Notes under the pieces: generated by a model
What the model was told of the DNA's origin: nothing
The model's database searches: none
The model's input: the letters and a program-made list of their open reading frames with translations, nothing else
Position numbers and translations under genes: made by a program
DNA from: Pseudomonas uvaldensis
GTDB lineage: Bacteria; Pseudomonadota; Gammaproteobacteria; Pseudomonadales; Pseudomonadaceae
Assembly: GCF_021271205.1 (NCBI RefSeq)
Contig: NZ_JAIWKS010000016.1
Location: forward strand, 35,602 to 99,601
Direction: 5' to 3'
DNA: 64,000 nucleotides
Part shown: piece after piece, positions 34,094 to 43,875 of the stretch
Numbering within the stretch: position 1 is the stretch's first letter
Layout of the letters: every line of letters begins with the position of its first letter

Positions 34094-34598
34094 GGACGGC
34101 TTCTCCGGTTTTCTTGCTCTTGAACATATCCAGCGCGAGCATCACGGCGCCCACGGTGATGGCGCTGTCGGCAAAGTTGAACGCCGGGAAATACCAGCGG
34201 GTCTGCCAATGCACCAGGATAAAATCGATCACGTGGCCCAGGACAATGCGGTCGTAGAGATTGCCCAGCGCGCCACCCAGCACCAGGGCCAGCGCCACGG
34301 CCAGCCAGGTTTCGTTGCGACCCAGCCGCTTGAGCCAGACCACCAGCACACCGCTGACCGCTATCGCGATCAGTGCAAAGAGCCAGCGCTGCCAGCCCGA
34401 ACTGTCGGCCAGGAAGCTGAAGGCCGCGCCAGTGTTGTAGGCCAAGGTCCAGCTGAAGTAGTCGGGAATGACCACGATCTGCTGGTACAGGGTCAGCGAG
34501 CTTTCGAAGTAGAACTTGCTGGCCTGGTCGATGACCAGTACCAGCACGCTCAACCAGAGCCAGCTCAGCCGTCCGAAACGGCCTGCTGCATTAGGCAT
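34086..34598 (-). CDS. lspA: Signal peptidase II (lipoprotein) LspA
   Basis: A 170-residue inner-membrane aspartic peptidase that cuts the signal peptide of prolipoproteins such as BamD in this window. Four membrane segments are seen. The two catalytic Asp residues lie in NLYDRIVLGHVIDF and FNFADSAITVG. I use ATG 34598, which overlaps the last codons of ileS by eight bases (GAGG 9 bases ahead); a start at 34613 would lengthen the overlap. Confidence 0.94.
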   Translation of the reverse strand: MPNAAGRFGRLSWLWLSVLVLVIDQASKFYFESSLTLYQQIVVIPDYFSWTLAYNTGAAFSFLADSSGWQRWLFALIAIAVSGVLVVWLKRLGRNETWLAVALALVLGGALGNLYDRIVLGHVIDFILVHWQTRWYFPAFNFADSAITVGAVMLALDMFKSKKTGEAVHD

Positions 34599-37422
34599 AG
34601 TGGCGAACCTCACCGCTGCCGCTGATGTTATCGACGCAACGACCGCAAATTTCCGGATGCTCCGGGTTCACGCCGACGTCTTCGCGGCAATGCCAGCAAC
34701 GGGCGCACTTGACGAAGCTCGACTTGACCACCTTGAGCTTCAGGCCGGCCACTTCAGTGACCACCGCATCGACCGGTGCCTGTACCAACGGGGCGACACT
34801 GGCGGTGGAGGTGATCAATACGAAGCGCAGCTCGTTACCCAACTTGGCCAGGTCGGTGGCCAAAGCCTCTTCGGCATAGAGGGTCACTTCGGCCTGCAGG
34901 CTGCCACCTACGGCCTTGGCCGCACGCTGGATTTCCATTTCCTTGTTGACCGCGGCCTTGACCGACATGATCCGGTCCCAATAGGCACGGTCCAGCTCGA
35001 AACCTTGCGGCAATTCGGTCAGTCCTTCGTACCAGGTGTTGAGCATCACCGATTCGTTGCGCTCGCCCGGCAGGTATTCCCACAGCTCATCGGCAGTGAA
35101 CGCCAGGATCGGCGCGATCCAGCGCACCAGCGCCTCGCTGATGTGGAACAGCGCGGTCTGGCATGAACGACGGGCCTTGCTGTTGGCGCCGGTGGTGTAC
35201 TGGCGATCCTTGATGATGTCGAGGTAGAAACCACCCAGCTCCTGCACGCAGAAGTTGTGGATCTTGGAGTAGACGTTCCAGAAGCGGTATTCGCCGTAGT
35301 GCTCCTGCAATTCGCGTTGCAGCAGCAGGGTACGATCCACGGCCCAGCGGTCCAGGGCGAGCATGTCCTCGGCCGGCAGCAGGTCGGTGGCCGGGTTGAA
35401 GCCGGTCAGGTTCGAGAGCAGGAAGCGCGCGGTATTGCGGATACGCCGGTAGGCGTCGGCACTGCGCTGCAGGATCTGCTCGGAAACCGCCATCTCGCCC
35501 GAATAGTCGGTGGACGCGACCCACAGGCGCATGATGTCGGCGCCCAGGGTGTCGTTGACTTTCTGCGGCGCAATCACGTTGCCCAAGGACTTGGACATCT
35601 TGCGGCCGGCCTCGTCCACGGTGAAACCATGGGTCAGCAGTTCGCGGTACGGCGCATGCTCATCAATGGCGCAACCGGTCAGCAAGGACGAATGGAACCA
35701 GCCCCGATGCTGGTCCGAACCTTCCAGGTAAAGGTCGGCACGCGGGCCGGCCTCGTGGCCCATCGGGTGCGAGCCGCGCAGCACGTGCCAGTGGGTGGTA
35801 CCGGAGTCGAACCAGACGTCCAGGGTGTCGCTGATCTTGTCGTACAGCGGCGCTTCATCGCCCAACAGCTCGGCGGCGTCCAGCTTGAACCAGGCCTCGA
35901 TGCCCTCGGCTTCGACGCGCTTGGCCACTTCTTCCATCAGCTCGACGGTGCGCGGGTGCAGCTCGCCGCTTTCCTTGTTCAGGAAGAACGGAATCGGCAC
36001 GCCCCAGTTGCGCTGGCGGGAGATGCACCAGTCCGGACGGTTGGCGATCATCGAGTGCAGGCGCGCCTGGCCCCAGGCCGGAACGAACCTGGTGTTTTCG
36101 ATGGCCTTGAGCGAGCGCTGACGCAGGGTTTCGCCGCTGGTGGGCTGCTTGTCCATGCCGATGAACCACTGCGCGGTGGCGCGGTAGATCAGCGGAGTCT
36201 TGTGGCGCCAGCAGTGCATGTAGCTGTGTTCGATGACAGTGGTGTGCAGCAGCGCGCCGACTTCAGTCAGTTTGTCGACGATGGCCGGGTTGGCTTTCCA
36301 GATGAACTGGCCACCGAAGAATTCCAGGGACGGCACGTATACGCCGTTGCTCTGGACCGGATTGAGGATGTCGTCGTTGACCATGCCGTACTTCTTGCAG
36401 GTCACGAAGTCGTCCACGCCATAGGCCGGCGCGGAGTGAACCACACCCGTGCCCGCACCCAGCTCCACGTAGTCGGCCAGGTACACCGGCGACAGGCGGT
36501 CATAGAACGGATGACGGAAATTGATGAGCTCCAGCGCCGAACCCGGCGCAGTGGCCAGCACCGAGCCTTCCAGGCCATAGCGGGTCAGGCAGGATTCGAC
36601 AAGCTCTTCGGCCAGCACCAGCAGCTTGTCGCCCACGTCAACCAAGGCATAGTTGAACTCCGGATGGACATTCAGCGCCTGGTTGGCCGGAATGGTCCAC
36701 GGGGTGGTAGTCCAGATCACGATGGCGGCCGGCTTGCTCAGCTTGCCCAGGCCGAAAGCACTGGCGAGCTTGTCTTCGTCGGCGATCGGGAACGCCACGT
36801 CGATGGTCGACGACTTCTTGTTCTCGTACTCGACTTCCGCCTCGGCCAGGGCCGAACCGCAATCGAAGCACCAGTTCACCGGCTTGAGGCCCTTGAACAC
36901 GAAGCCGCCCTCGACGATTTTCGCCAGGGCACGGATTTCGCCGGCTTCGTTCTTGAAATCCATGGTTTTGTACGGGTTGGCGAAGTCGCCCAGTACGCCG
37001 AGGCGGATGAATTCGGACTTCTGCCCTTCGATCTGCTCGGTGGCGTAGGCACGGCACAGCTCGCGGGTCTTCTCCGCGCCCAGGTTCTTGCCGTGGGTCA
37101 CTTCCACCTTGTGCTCGATCGGCAGGCCGTGGCAATCCCAGCCTGGGACATAAGGCGCATCAAAACCCGACAGGGTCTTGGAGCGGACGATCATGTCCTT
37201 GAGAATCTTGTTCAGCGCGTGACCGATGTGAATGGTGCCGTTGGCGTACGGAGGGCCGTCGTGCAGGACGAACTTCGGACGATCCTTGCCAATCTCGCGC
37301 AACTTTCCGTACAGGCCAATGCTGTCCCAACGCTGCAGAATCTGTGGTTCGCGCTGAGGCAGGCCGGCCTTCATTGGGAAGGCGGTGTCCGGAAGGTTTA
37401 GCGTGGCTTTATAGTCGGTCAT
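34591..37422 (-). CDS. ileS: Isoleucyl-tRNA synthetase
   Basis: A 943-residue class I synthetase charging tRNA-Ile, with editing of misacylated Val. The HIGH motif is PYANGTIHIGHALN near residue 60, the CP1 editing domain covers about 200-400, and KMSKS is near 610. The C-terminal zinc knuckle is CARCWHC...CGRC. It is followed by lspA with an eight-base overlap and lies 13 bases after ribF. Confidence 0.97.
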   Translation of the reverse strand: MTDYKATLNLPDTAFPMKAGLPQREPQILQRWDSIGLYGKLREIGKDRPKFVLHDGPPYANGTIHIGHALNKILKDMIVRSKTLSGFDAPYVPGWDCHGLPIEHKVEVTHGKNLGAEKTRELCRAYATEQIEGQKSEFIRLGVLGDFANPYKTMDFKNEAGEIRALAKIVEGGFVFKGLKPVNWCFDCGSALAEAEVEYENKKSSTIDVAFPIADEDKLASAFGLGKLSKPAAIVIWTTTPWTIPANQALNVHPEFNYALVDVGDKLLVLAEELVESCLTRYGLEGSVLATAPGSALELINFRHPFYDRLSPVYLADYVELGAGTGVVHSAPAYGVDDFVTCKKYGMVNDDILNPVQSNGVYVPSLEFFGGQFIWKANPAIVDKLTEVGALLHTTVIEHSYMHCWRHKTPLIYRATAQWFIGMDKQPTSGETLRQRSLKAIENTRFVPAWGQARLHSMIANRPDWCISRQRNWGVPIPFFLNKESGELHPRTVELMEEVAKRVEAEGIEAWFKLDAAELLGDEAPLYDKISDTLDVWFDSGTTHWHVLRGSHPMGHEAGPRADLYLEGSDQHRGWFHSSLLTGCAIDEHAPYRELLTHGFTVDEAGRKMSKSLGNVIAPQKVNDTLGADIMRLWVASTDYSGEMAVSEQILQRSADAYRRIRNTARFLLSNLTGFNPATDLLPAEDMLALDRWAVDRTLLLQRELQEHYGEYRFWNVYSKIHNFCVQELGGFYLDIIKDRQYTTGANSKARRSCQTALFHISEALVRWIAPILAFTADELWEYLPGERNESVMLNTWYEGLTELPQGFELDRAYWDRIMSVKAAVNKEMEIQRAAKAVGGSLQAEVTLYAEEALATDLAKLGNELRFVLITSTASVAPLVQAPVDAVVTEVAGLKLKVVKSSFVKCARCWHCREDVGVNPEHPEICGRCVDNISGSGEVRHYA

Positions 37423-37435
37423 TTAAGGCTCTTCA

Positions 37436-38374
37436 TTAGCGATTGGCGCTGGTTGCGACAAGGGCACGGGCGGCGGCGATATCGGCATGGATCGCCGTCT
37501 TGAGCGCCTCCAGAGAGGCAAAACGCTGCTCTTCACGCAGCTTATGGTGGAAAACCACCGTCAAACGCCGGTCATACAGATCGCCGGCAAAATCCAGAAC
37601 ATGTACTTCGAGATGGGCCTTGCCATCTCCCTGGACCGTGGGGCGTACGCCGATATTGGCGACACCGGGCCAGGTTTTGCCGTCGATTTCGACACTTACC
37701 AGGTACACACCGGTCAATGGCACGCGACGGCGCTTGAGTTGCACGTTGGCAGTCGGCGTTCCCAACTGGCGCGCCAGCTTCTGCCCGTGCAGGATCCGTC
37801 CCGCGATCCGGTAAGGCCGCCCGAGCAAGCGTTCGGCCAATGCGAAATCGGCGGCCGCCAGGGCGTTGCGAACCTGGGTGCTGCTGACTCGCAAGCCATC
37901 CATCTCGACGGTCTGCGCCGCTTCGACAGTGAAGCCATGGGCGATACCGGCCTGCTGCAAGTACGTGAAATCCCCTGCCCGGTCGCAACCGAAACGGAAG
38001 TCGTCACCGACCTCCAGATGCTTGATGCCAAGACCGTCCACCAGGATGGTCTCGACAAAGTCGGCCGCGCTGAGCTGGCTCAGCCGTTGGTTGAAGGCCA
38101 GGCACAGGACCCGGTCGATGCCTTCGGCAGCCAGCAACTGCAATTTGTCCCGCAACCGGGCCAGACGGGCCGGCGCAGTGTCCGGGGCAAAGAATTCCCG
38201 GGGCTGCGGCTCGAAGATCACCACGCAGCTGGGCAGGCCCAACTCCAGCGCACGCTCACGCAACCGCGCCAGGATAGCCTGGTGGCCACGGTGAACACCG
38301 TCGAAGTTGCCAATGGTGGCGACACAGCCCCGATGCCGGGGACGCAGGTTGTGGAGGCCTCGAACCAGCTGCAT
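37436..38374 (-). CDS. ribF: Bifunctional riboflavin kinase / FAD synthetase RibF
   Basis: A 312-residue enzyme making FMN and then FAD from riboflavin. The N-terminal FAD synthetase half has GNFDGVHRGHQAIL near residue 22; the C-terminal flavokinase half has GTPTANVQLKRRRVPLTGVY and PGVANIGVRPT. I use ATG 38374, where the family starts MQLVRGLHNL; longer forms reach into the murJ-ribF spacer. No FMN riboswitch is seen. It lies in the murJ-ribF-ileS run. Confidence 0.95.
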   Translation of the reverse strand: MQLVRGLHNLRPRHRGCVATIGNFDGVHRGHQAILARLRERALELGLPSCVVIFEPQPREFFAPDTAPARLARLRDKLQLLAAEGIDRVLCLAFNQRLSQLSAADFVETILVDGLGIKHLEVGDDFRFGCDRAGDFTYLQQAGIAHGFTVEAAQTVEMDGLRVSSTQVRNALAAADFALAERLLGRPYRIAGRILHGQKLARQLGTPTANVQLKRRRVPLTGVYLVSVEIDGKTWPGVANIGVRPTVQGDGKAHLEVHVLDFAGDLYDRRLTVVFHHKLREEQRFASLEALKTAIHADIAAARALVATSANR

Positions 38375-38492
38375 AACGCGCTTCTTGCTCATAAAGTGGC
38401 CGATTATAACCACACCCGACGGCCAACGACAGGCAACACCGTAACCCAAAGTGATCGAACCGACAAAACCGCTACCCGCCCGCGGCCCGTCG

Positions 38493-40031
38493 TCAGCTCA
38501 AGGCCTTGCGATTGAAGTCCCGCAGACGGAACCCCAGCAGCAGCAACATGCCGAAATATGCCACTACACCGGCCACGACCAGCAGGCCCAGGCGCAGGAA
38601 ACGTTCCAGCATCTGCCCCCCACCCCAGGCCGGCATGAAATACATTCCCGCGAGCAGGACCGCCGACATCACCCCCACGGCCACCAGCAGCTTGAGACCA
38701 AACTTGCCCCATCCCGGTTGCGGCTGATACATCTTCTGCCTGCGCAACTGGTAAAACAGTAGGCCGGCGTTGAGGCAGGCACCGATACTGATCGCCAGGG
38801 CCAAGCCGGCGTGAGCCAGCGGACCGATCAGCAACAGGTTGAACAACTGGGTCATCACCAGGGTGAAAATGGCGATCTTCACCGGCGTGCGGATGTTCTG
38901 CTGGGCATAGAAGCCTGGCGCCAACACCTTGATCAGGATGATCCCGAGCAGCCCCACCGAATAAGCGATCAAGGCCCGCTGGGTCATGGCGGCATCGAAC
39001 GCATTGAACTGGCCATACTGGAACAGTGAAACGGTCAGGGGCTCGGCCAGGATCCCGAGCGCCAGGGCACACGGCAGCACCAGCACGAAACACAGCCGCA
39101 GGCCCCAATCGAGAATGCGCGAGTATTCCTGGCGATCCTGGCTGGCGTAGGTCTTGGCCAGGGTCGGCAGCAGGATCGTGCCGAGCGCTACGCCCAGAAC
39201 CCCGGACGGCAACTCCATCAGGCGGTCGGCGTAATACATCCACGACACCGAGCCGGCCACCAGGAACGAGGCGAAAATCGTGTTGATGATCAGGGAAATC
39301 TGACTTACCGAAACGCCAAGGATCGCTGGCAACATCTGCTTGAGTACCCGCCAGACGCCGCTGTCGCGCAGATTCAACCGTGGCAGCACCAGCATGCCAA
39401 TCTTTTTCAGATAAGGCAGTTGATACAGCAGTTGCGCCAACCCGCCCACCAGCACCGCCCACCCCAGGGCCATCACCGGCGGATTGAAATACGGCGTCAG
39501 GAACACCGCAAATACAATCATGCTGACATTGAGCAGGGTCGGCACGAACGCCGGCACCGAGAAACGGTTCCAGGTATTGAGGATCGCGCCAGCCAAGGAC
39601 GACAGGGAGATCAGCAATATATAAGGAAAGGTCACCCGCAACAGGTCACTGGTGAGTTGGAATTTTTCCGGGGTGTTGGTGAACCCCGGCGCCGTCGCCC
39701 AGATCACCCAGGGCGCGGCGAGCATGCCGGCCGCCGTGACAAACGCCAGCACCAGGGTCAGCAAACCGCTGACGTAGGCAATGAAGGTGCGAGTCGCCTC
39801 GTCGCCCTTCTGGCTTTTGTATTCCGCCAGGATCGGCACGAAAGCCTGGGAAAAGGCCCCTTCGGCGAAAATCCGGCGCAGCAGGTTGGGCAACTTGAAG
39901 GCGATGAAGAAGGCGTCAGTGGCCATCCCGGCACCGAAGATCCGTGCGATCAACGTATCGCGAACGAACCCCAGGACACGGGAAAGCATCGTGATAGAGC
40001 TGACGGCGGCCAACGATTTGAGCAGATTCAT
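38493..40031 (-). CDS. murJ: Lipid II flippase MurJ
   Basis: A 512-residue inner-membrane protein of the MATE-like MVF family that moves lipid II to the periplasm for cell-wall synthesis. About fourteen membrane helices are seen. The N-terminus MNLLKSLAAVSSITMLSRVLGFVRD matches MurJ, with the Arg residues (SR near 18 and RD near 24) needed in the central cavity. I start at ATG 40031. It is first in the run through ispH and is divergent from rpsT. Confidence 0.95.
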   Translation of the reverse strand: MNLLKSLAAVSSITMLSRVLGFVRDTLIARIFGAGMATDAFFIAFKLPNLLRRIFAEGAFSQAFVPILAEYKSQKGDEATRTFIAYVSGLLTLVLAFVTAAGMLAAPWVIWATAPGFTNTPEKFQLTSDLLRVTFPYILLISLSSLAGAILNTWNRFSVPAFVPTLLNVSMIVFAVFLTPYFNPPVMALGWAVLVGGLAQLLYQLPYLKKIGMLVLPRLNLRDSGVWRVLKQMLPAILGVSVSQISLIINTIFASFLVAGSVSWMYYADRLMELPSGVLGVALGTILLPTLAKTYASQDRQEYSRILDWGLRLCFVLVLPCALALGILAEPLTVSLFQYGQFNAFDAAMTQRALIAYSVGLLGIILIKVLAPGFYAQQNIRTPVKIAIFTLVMTQLFNLLLIGPLAHAGLALAISIGACLNAGLLFYQLRRQKMYQPQPGWGKFGLKLLVAVGVMSAVLLAGMYFMPAWGGGQMLERFLRLGLLVVAGVVAYFGMLLLLGFRLRDFNRKALS

Positions 40032-40202
40032 GAAAAGAGTTCTTGCCTGTCGATAAACAGCAGGCGAACTACGCGCCCACTTGTGCGATACTCCGCGCCG
40101 CCAACAGCACAGCGCCAAAGCCCGCGAGTTTACAGGTCGCACGCCGGAAAGAAATCATCCGGTGCGCCGTACCTGCCATTCAGCGGAACGCGTCACCCGC
40201 CC

Positions 40203-40231
40203 TTGACAAGACCTCAACTCATCGGCATGAT
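40203..40231 (+). promoter_or_regulatory. Promoter of rpsT
   Basis: TTGACA, 17-base spacer and CATGAT, followed by a GC-rich CGCGGCC discriminator, as common for ribosomal protein genes. Confidence 0.55.
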
Positions 40232-40284
40232 TCGCGGCCTATTTTGTTTGCTATTTCCCAAAAAGTCTTTCGAGGAGCTCGACG

Positions 40285-40563
40285 GTGGCCAACTCACCTT
40301 CCGCCAAAAAACGTGCAAAACAGGCTGAGAAGCGTCGCAGCCACAACGCCAGCCTGCGTTCCATGGTTCGTACCTACATCAAAAACGTAGTCAAGGCCAT
40401 CGACGCAAAAGACGCTGCAAAAGCCCAAGCTGCTTACGTTCTGGCTGTGCCTGTTATCGACCGCATGGCCGATAAAGGCATCATCCACAAGAACAAGGCT
40501 GCTCGCCATAAGAGCCGCCTGAATGGCCACGTAAAGGCCCTGAACGTTGCCGCTGCTGCCTAA
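40285..40563 (+). CDS. rpsT: 30S ribosomal protein S20
   Basis: A 92-residue basic protein that binds 16S rRNA in the body of the small subunit. MANSPSAKKRAKQAEKRRSHNASLRSMVRTY matches S20. The start is GTG 40285 with GAGGAG 8 bases ahead; S20 genes often use non-ATG starts, part of their autoregulation. It is a single-gene unit with its own promoter and terminator. Confidence 0.97.
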   Translation: MANSPSAKKRAKQAEKRRSHNASLRSMVRTYIKNVVKAIDAKDAAKAQAAYVLAVPVIDRMADKGIIHKNKAARHKSRLNGHVKALNVAAAA

Positions 40564-40577
40564 GCGACACGCTCGTT

Positions 40578-40605
40578 AAAAAACCGACCCCAGGGTCGGT
40601 TTTTT
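40578..40605. terminator. Bidirectional terminator of rpsT
   Basis: ACCGACCC-CA-GGGTCGGT hairpin flanked by A-run and T-run, so it can act for rpsT and for creA transcripts. Confidence 0.9.
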
Positions 40606-40619
40606 ATTGCCTGCGATTT

Positions 40620-40652
40620 AACCTGTGGAAGCAAGGCTTGCTTCCACAGGTT
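40620..40652. repeat. Perfect REP-like palindrome between rpsT and creA
   Basis: AACCTGTGGAAGCAA and its complement around GGC, 15-bp arms without mismatch. It keeps the REP plan but has GGAAGC in place of GGGAGC on both arms, implying paired changes. It may act as a terminator of creA. Confidence 0.75.
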
Positions 40653-40666
40653 TATTTATATTCTGA

Positions 40667-41131
40667 CTATTGAGCGCGAGCCCACGGCAAAATCGGAATA
40701 GCCGTCACCGCATTCTGCGGACTGCCTTCGATCACCCGGTCGCTGTAGACCAGATACACCAGCGTATTGCGCTTCTTGTCGAGAAAACGCACCACTTGCA
40801 TGGTCTTGAACACCAGCGACGTGCGCTCCCGGAAGACTTCCTCACCGTCCTTGAGCTCGCCCTTGAAACTGATCGGCCCGACCTGGCGACAGGCAATGGA
40901 CGCCTCGGCACGATCCTCCGCCAAGCCCAATCCACCCTTTACACCGCCGGTCTTGGCCCGCGACAGGTAGCAGGTCACCCCATCCACCTTGGGATCGTCG
41001 AACGCCTCGACCACGATCCGGTCGTTCGGCCCGACGAATTTGAATACCGTCGACACCTGGCCGATTTCCTCGGCCGAGGCCAGCAGCGGCAACGCCAGCA
41101 GCAAGCCGATCAATCCTTTTGCCACACCCAT
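40667..41131 (-). CDS. creA: CreA family periplasmic protein
   Basis: A 154-residue exported protein with a signal peptide (residues 1-20, cleavage after SA). The CreA family pattern is clear: EIGQVSTVFKFVGPNDRIVVEAFDDPKVDGVTCYLSRA, with two cysteines and the GPISF motif. CreA is named from the E. coli creABCD locus but its role is not known. It is 9 bases after proB on the same strand; the order proB-creA matches PAO1. Confidence 0.9.
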   Translation of the reverse strand: MGVAKGLIGLLLALPLLASAEEIGQVSTVFKFVGPNDRIVVEAFDDPKVDGVTCYLSRAKTGGVKGGLGLAEDRAEASIACRQVGPISFKGELKDGEEVFRERTSLVFKTMQVVRFLDKKRNTLVYLVYSDRVIEGSPQNAVTAIPILPWARAQ

Positions 41132-41140
41132 GAATTTTCC

Positions 41141-42259
41141 TTAGACGAGAATCAGGTTGTCACGATGAACCAGTTCCGGCTCAGCCATGTAGCCCAACAG
41201 GCCAACAATCGCATCTGACGACTGGCCGATGATTTTCTGCGCTTCCAGAGCGCTGTAGTTGGCCAGGCCACGAGCGATCTCACGACCATCCGGCGCCACG
41301 CAAACCACCATTTCGCCACGACGGAAGCTACCCTGGACCAGCTTCACCCCCACCGGCAGCAGGCTTTTATTGCCCTGAGACAGCGCCGACACGGCACCAG
41401 CATCCAACACCAACGTGCCACGGGTTTGCAGGTGCCCCGCCAGCCACTGCTTGCGAGCGGCAAGCATGCCACGCTCAGGCGACAACAGCGTACCGATGCG
41501 CTCGCCCGCTTTCAGGCGATCCAGCACCCGCTCCAGACGTCCACCGACAATAATGGTGTGCGCCCCGGAGCGCGCCGCCAGCCGCGCCGCACGCAGCTTG
41601 GTCTGCATACCGCCGCGACCCAAGGCACCACCGGTACCGCCAGCCACCGCATCCAGCGCCGGGTCGTCGGCGCGGGCTTCGTAGATCAGATTGGCATCGG
41701 GATTGGAGCGCGGATCGGCGTCGAACATGCCATCGCGATCCGTGAGGATCACCAGCAAATCCGCCTCCACCAGGTTCGCCACCAGCGCAGCCAGGGTATC
41801 GTTATCGCCGAAACGGATTTCGTCGGTGACCACGGTGTCGTTCTCGTTGATCACCGGAATGACCTTCAACTCCACCAACGCACGCAAAGTGCTACGGGCA
41901 TTGAGGTAGCGCTTGCGGTCGGACAGGTCATCATGGGTCAGCAGGATCTGTGCCGTATGGCGTCCATGCTCGGCAAAGCTGGACTCCCAGGCCTGCACCA
42001 ACCCCATCTGGCCGATGGCAGCGGCGGCCTGCAATTCGTGCATCGCGCTGGGTCGCGACGTCCAGCCCAGGCGACTCATGCCAGCCGCCACCGCCCCCGA
42101 AGAGACCAATACCAGCTCGACGCCAGCCTCATGCAAGGCCACCATCTGCTCGACCCACACCGCCATAGCCTTGCGGTCCAGCCCCTTGCCATCCGCCGTC
42201 AGCAGTGCGCTGCCGATCTTCACGACCCAACGCCGCGCACCCGTCACCTTGCTCCGCAT
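41141..42259 (-). CDS. proB: Glutamate 5-kinase ProB
   Basis: A 372-residue enzyme for the first step of proline synthesis. The amino-acid kinase domain starts with RRWVVKIGSALLTADGKG and continues with LVLVSSGAVAAGMSRLGW; GGMQTKLRAARLA marks the end of the kinase, and a PUA domain follows (about 275-365). I start at ATG 42259, giving the usual family length; longer forms run into the REP-bearing spacer. It is feedback-inhibited by proline in the family. proA is not adjacent. Confidence 0.95.
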   Translation of the reverse strand: MRSKVTGARRWVVKIGSALLTADGKGLDRKAMAVWVEQMVALHEAGVELVLVSSGAVAAGMSRLGWTSRPSAMHELQAAAAIGQMGLVQAWESSFAEHGRHTAQILLTHDDLSDRKRYLNARSTLRALVELKVIPVINENDTVVTDEIRFGDNDTLAALVANLVEADLLVILTDRDGMFDADPRSNPDANLIYEARADDPALDAVAGGTGGALGRGGMQTKLRAARLAARSGAHTIIVGGRLERVLDRLKAGERIGTLLSPERGMLAARKQWLAGHLQTRGTLVLDAGAVSALSQGNKSLLPVGVKLVQGSFRRGEMVVCVAPDGREIARGLANYSALEAQKIIGQSSDAIVGLLGYMAEPELVHRDNLILV

Positions 42260-42337
42260 TTTCTTCAACCTTTGCCAGCGAACGGCGCGACCCAGCGCCG
42301 CCCATGGGATTATTCGTATTTGCGTTCTACAGATACC

Positions 42338-42361
42338 AAAACGCCGCTCGAATGAGCGGCG
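42338..42361 (-). terminator. Possible terminator of obgE
   Basis: CGCCGCTC-ATTC-GAGCGGCG hairpin followed by TTTT on the minus strand, between obgE and proB. The T-tract is short, so read-through into proB is likely. Confidence 0.6.
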
Positions 42362-42412
42362 CCTGGGAACCGGCTGACTGCGATGATAACACCGCGCCTC
42401 GCCAGATATACT

Positions 42413-42441
42413 GTCATCGCGGGCAAGCCTCGCCCCCACAG
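42413..42441. repeat. REP element between obgE and proB
   Basis: GTCATCGCGGGCAAGCCTCG followed by CCCCCACAG, a single copy. Confidence 0.8.
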
Positions 42442-42462
42442 GAGCCAGGCACACCTTTGATG

Positions 42463-43686
42463 TCAGTCGCGTACGTAAATGATTTCCGGACCGTCCTCGT
42501 CATCCACGTCTTCTTCATCCCAATCATCATCACCGATGTCATGGACCGACTTCACGCCACTGCGACGCAAGGCACGCTGGTCATCCAGCGCCTGCAACTG
42601 CGCACGCGCTTCGTCTTCGATACGCTGGTCGAGCTCAGCCAATTCTTCCTTGTAGACAGGATCATTGGCCAGCCGGTCGGCGCGGTCTTCCAGATAACGC
42701 ATGATGTCATGGCACAGACGCTCGGTACCTTCCTTGGCAATGGCCGAGATCACGTAAACCGGACCGTCCCACTCCAGCCTGTCGACGATTTCCTTGACCC
42801 GCTCCTCGTGCTCTTCCTCAAGGATCTGGTCACATTTGTTCAGCACCAGCCAACGATCCCGCTCGACCAGGGCCGGACTGAATTTGGCCAGCTCACTGAC
42901 GATCACTTCGGCGGCATCGGCGGGATTGCTTTCATCCAGAGGCGCCATGTCCACGAGGTGCAGCAACAGGCGAGTGCGGGACAAATGCTTGAGGAAGCGA
43001 ATCCCCAGGCCCGCACCATCGGAAGCACCTTCGATCAGACCTGGAATATCCGCGATCACAAAACTTTTCCAGCGATCGACACTGACCACGCCCAGGTTTG
43101 GCACCAGGGTGGTGAACGGGTAGTCGGCAACCTTGGGCTTGGCAGCCGAAACCGAGCGAATGAACGTACTCTTGCCCGCGTTCGGCAGACCCAACAGCCC
43201 CACGTCGGCCAGCACTTTCATTTCCAGCTTCAGGTCACGCTGCTCGCCTGGCTTGCCTGGCGTGGTCTGGCGCGGCGCACGGTTGGTACTGGACTTGAAA
43301 CGGGTGTTACCCAGGCCATGCCACCCCCCTTGGGCCACCAGCAAGCGCTGGCCCGGCTTGGTCAGATCACCAATGACCTCCTGGGTGGCGGAGTCGATCA
43401 CCGTGGTACCCACTGGCACGCGCAGGATCAGATCCTCGCCCTTTTTGCCGGTGCAGTCGGTGCTGCCGCCATTGGAACCACGCTCGGCATCGAAGTGCCG
43501 GGTGTAACGGTAATCCACCAGGGTATTGAGGTTTTCGTCGGCGACCATGAAGATCGAGCCGCCGTCGCCGCCGTCACCACCGTTCGGACCGCCGTTTTCA
43601 ATGAATTTTTCCCGACGGAAACTCATGCAGCCATTGCCGCCGTCGCCCGCCTTTACTCGAATCGATACTTCATCAACAAATTTCAT
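42463..43686 (-). CDS. obgE: Ribosome-assembly GTPase ObgE/CgtA
   Basis: A 407-residue essential GTPase acting in 50S assembly and stress signalling. The glycine-rich Obg fold is at residues 1-158 (KAGDGGNGCMSFRREK), the G domain has G1 GLPNAGKST near residue 166, G3 DIPGLIEGAS and G4 NKCD. The C-terminus is acidic (DWDEEDVDDEDGPE). It follows rpmA-rplU, as usual, with 189 bases and a terminator between. Confidence 0.97.
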   Translation of the reverse strand: MKFVDEVSIRVKAGDGGNGCMSFRREKFIENGGPNGGDGGDGGSIFMVADENLNTLVDYRYTRHFDAERGSNGGSTDCTGKKGEDLILRVPVGTTVIDSATQEVIGDLTKPGQRLLVAQGGWHGLGNTRFKSSTNRAPRQTTPGKPGEQRDLKLEMKVLADVGLLGLPNAGKSTFIRSVSAAKPKVADYPFTTLVPNLGVVSVDRWKSFVIADIPGLIEGASDGAGLGIRFLKHLSRTRLLLHLVDMAPLDESNPADAAEVIVSELAKFSPALVERDRWLVLNKCDQILEEEHEERVKEIVDRLEWDGPVYVISAIAKEGTERLCHDIMRYLEDRADRLANDPVYKEELAELDQRIEDEARAQLQALDDQRALRRSGVKSVHDIGDDDWDEEDVDDEDGPEIIYVRD

Positions 43687-43831
43687 GACACACGCCTCTC
43701 GTCATATGGACGAGCCGAAAAAACAAGACATAAGACTCTTGCAAAAATGAGCGCAGCGGCCTGATTCACGCCCCAATTGCAGCGCCGACAGCCCATACAA
43801 ACAGCTTTGCAAGAGACTCACCCCACAAACG

Positions 43832-43860
43832 AAAAAGCCCCGTCGCAAGACAGGGCTTTT
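43832..43860 (-). terminator. Terminator of rplU-rpmA
   Basis: AAAAGCCC and GGGCTTTT arms with a G-C rich inner part, followed by T residues on the minus strand, 16 bases after rpmA. Confidence 0.85.
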
Positions 43861-43875
43861 CCAGCGAGCTCGCAA

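Noticed and set aside
38375..38492. FMN riboswitch before ribF
   Set aside because: The 118-base spacer has no RFN element motifs.
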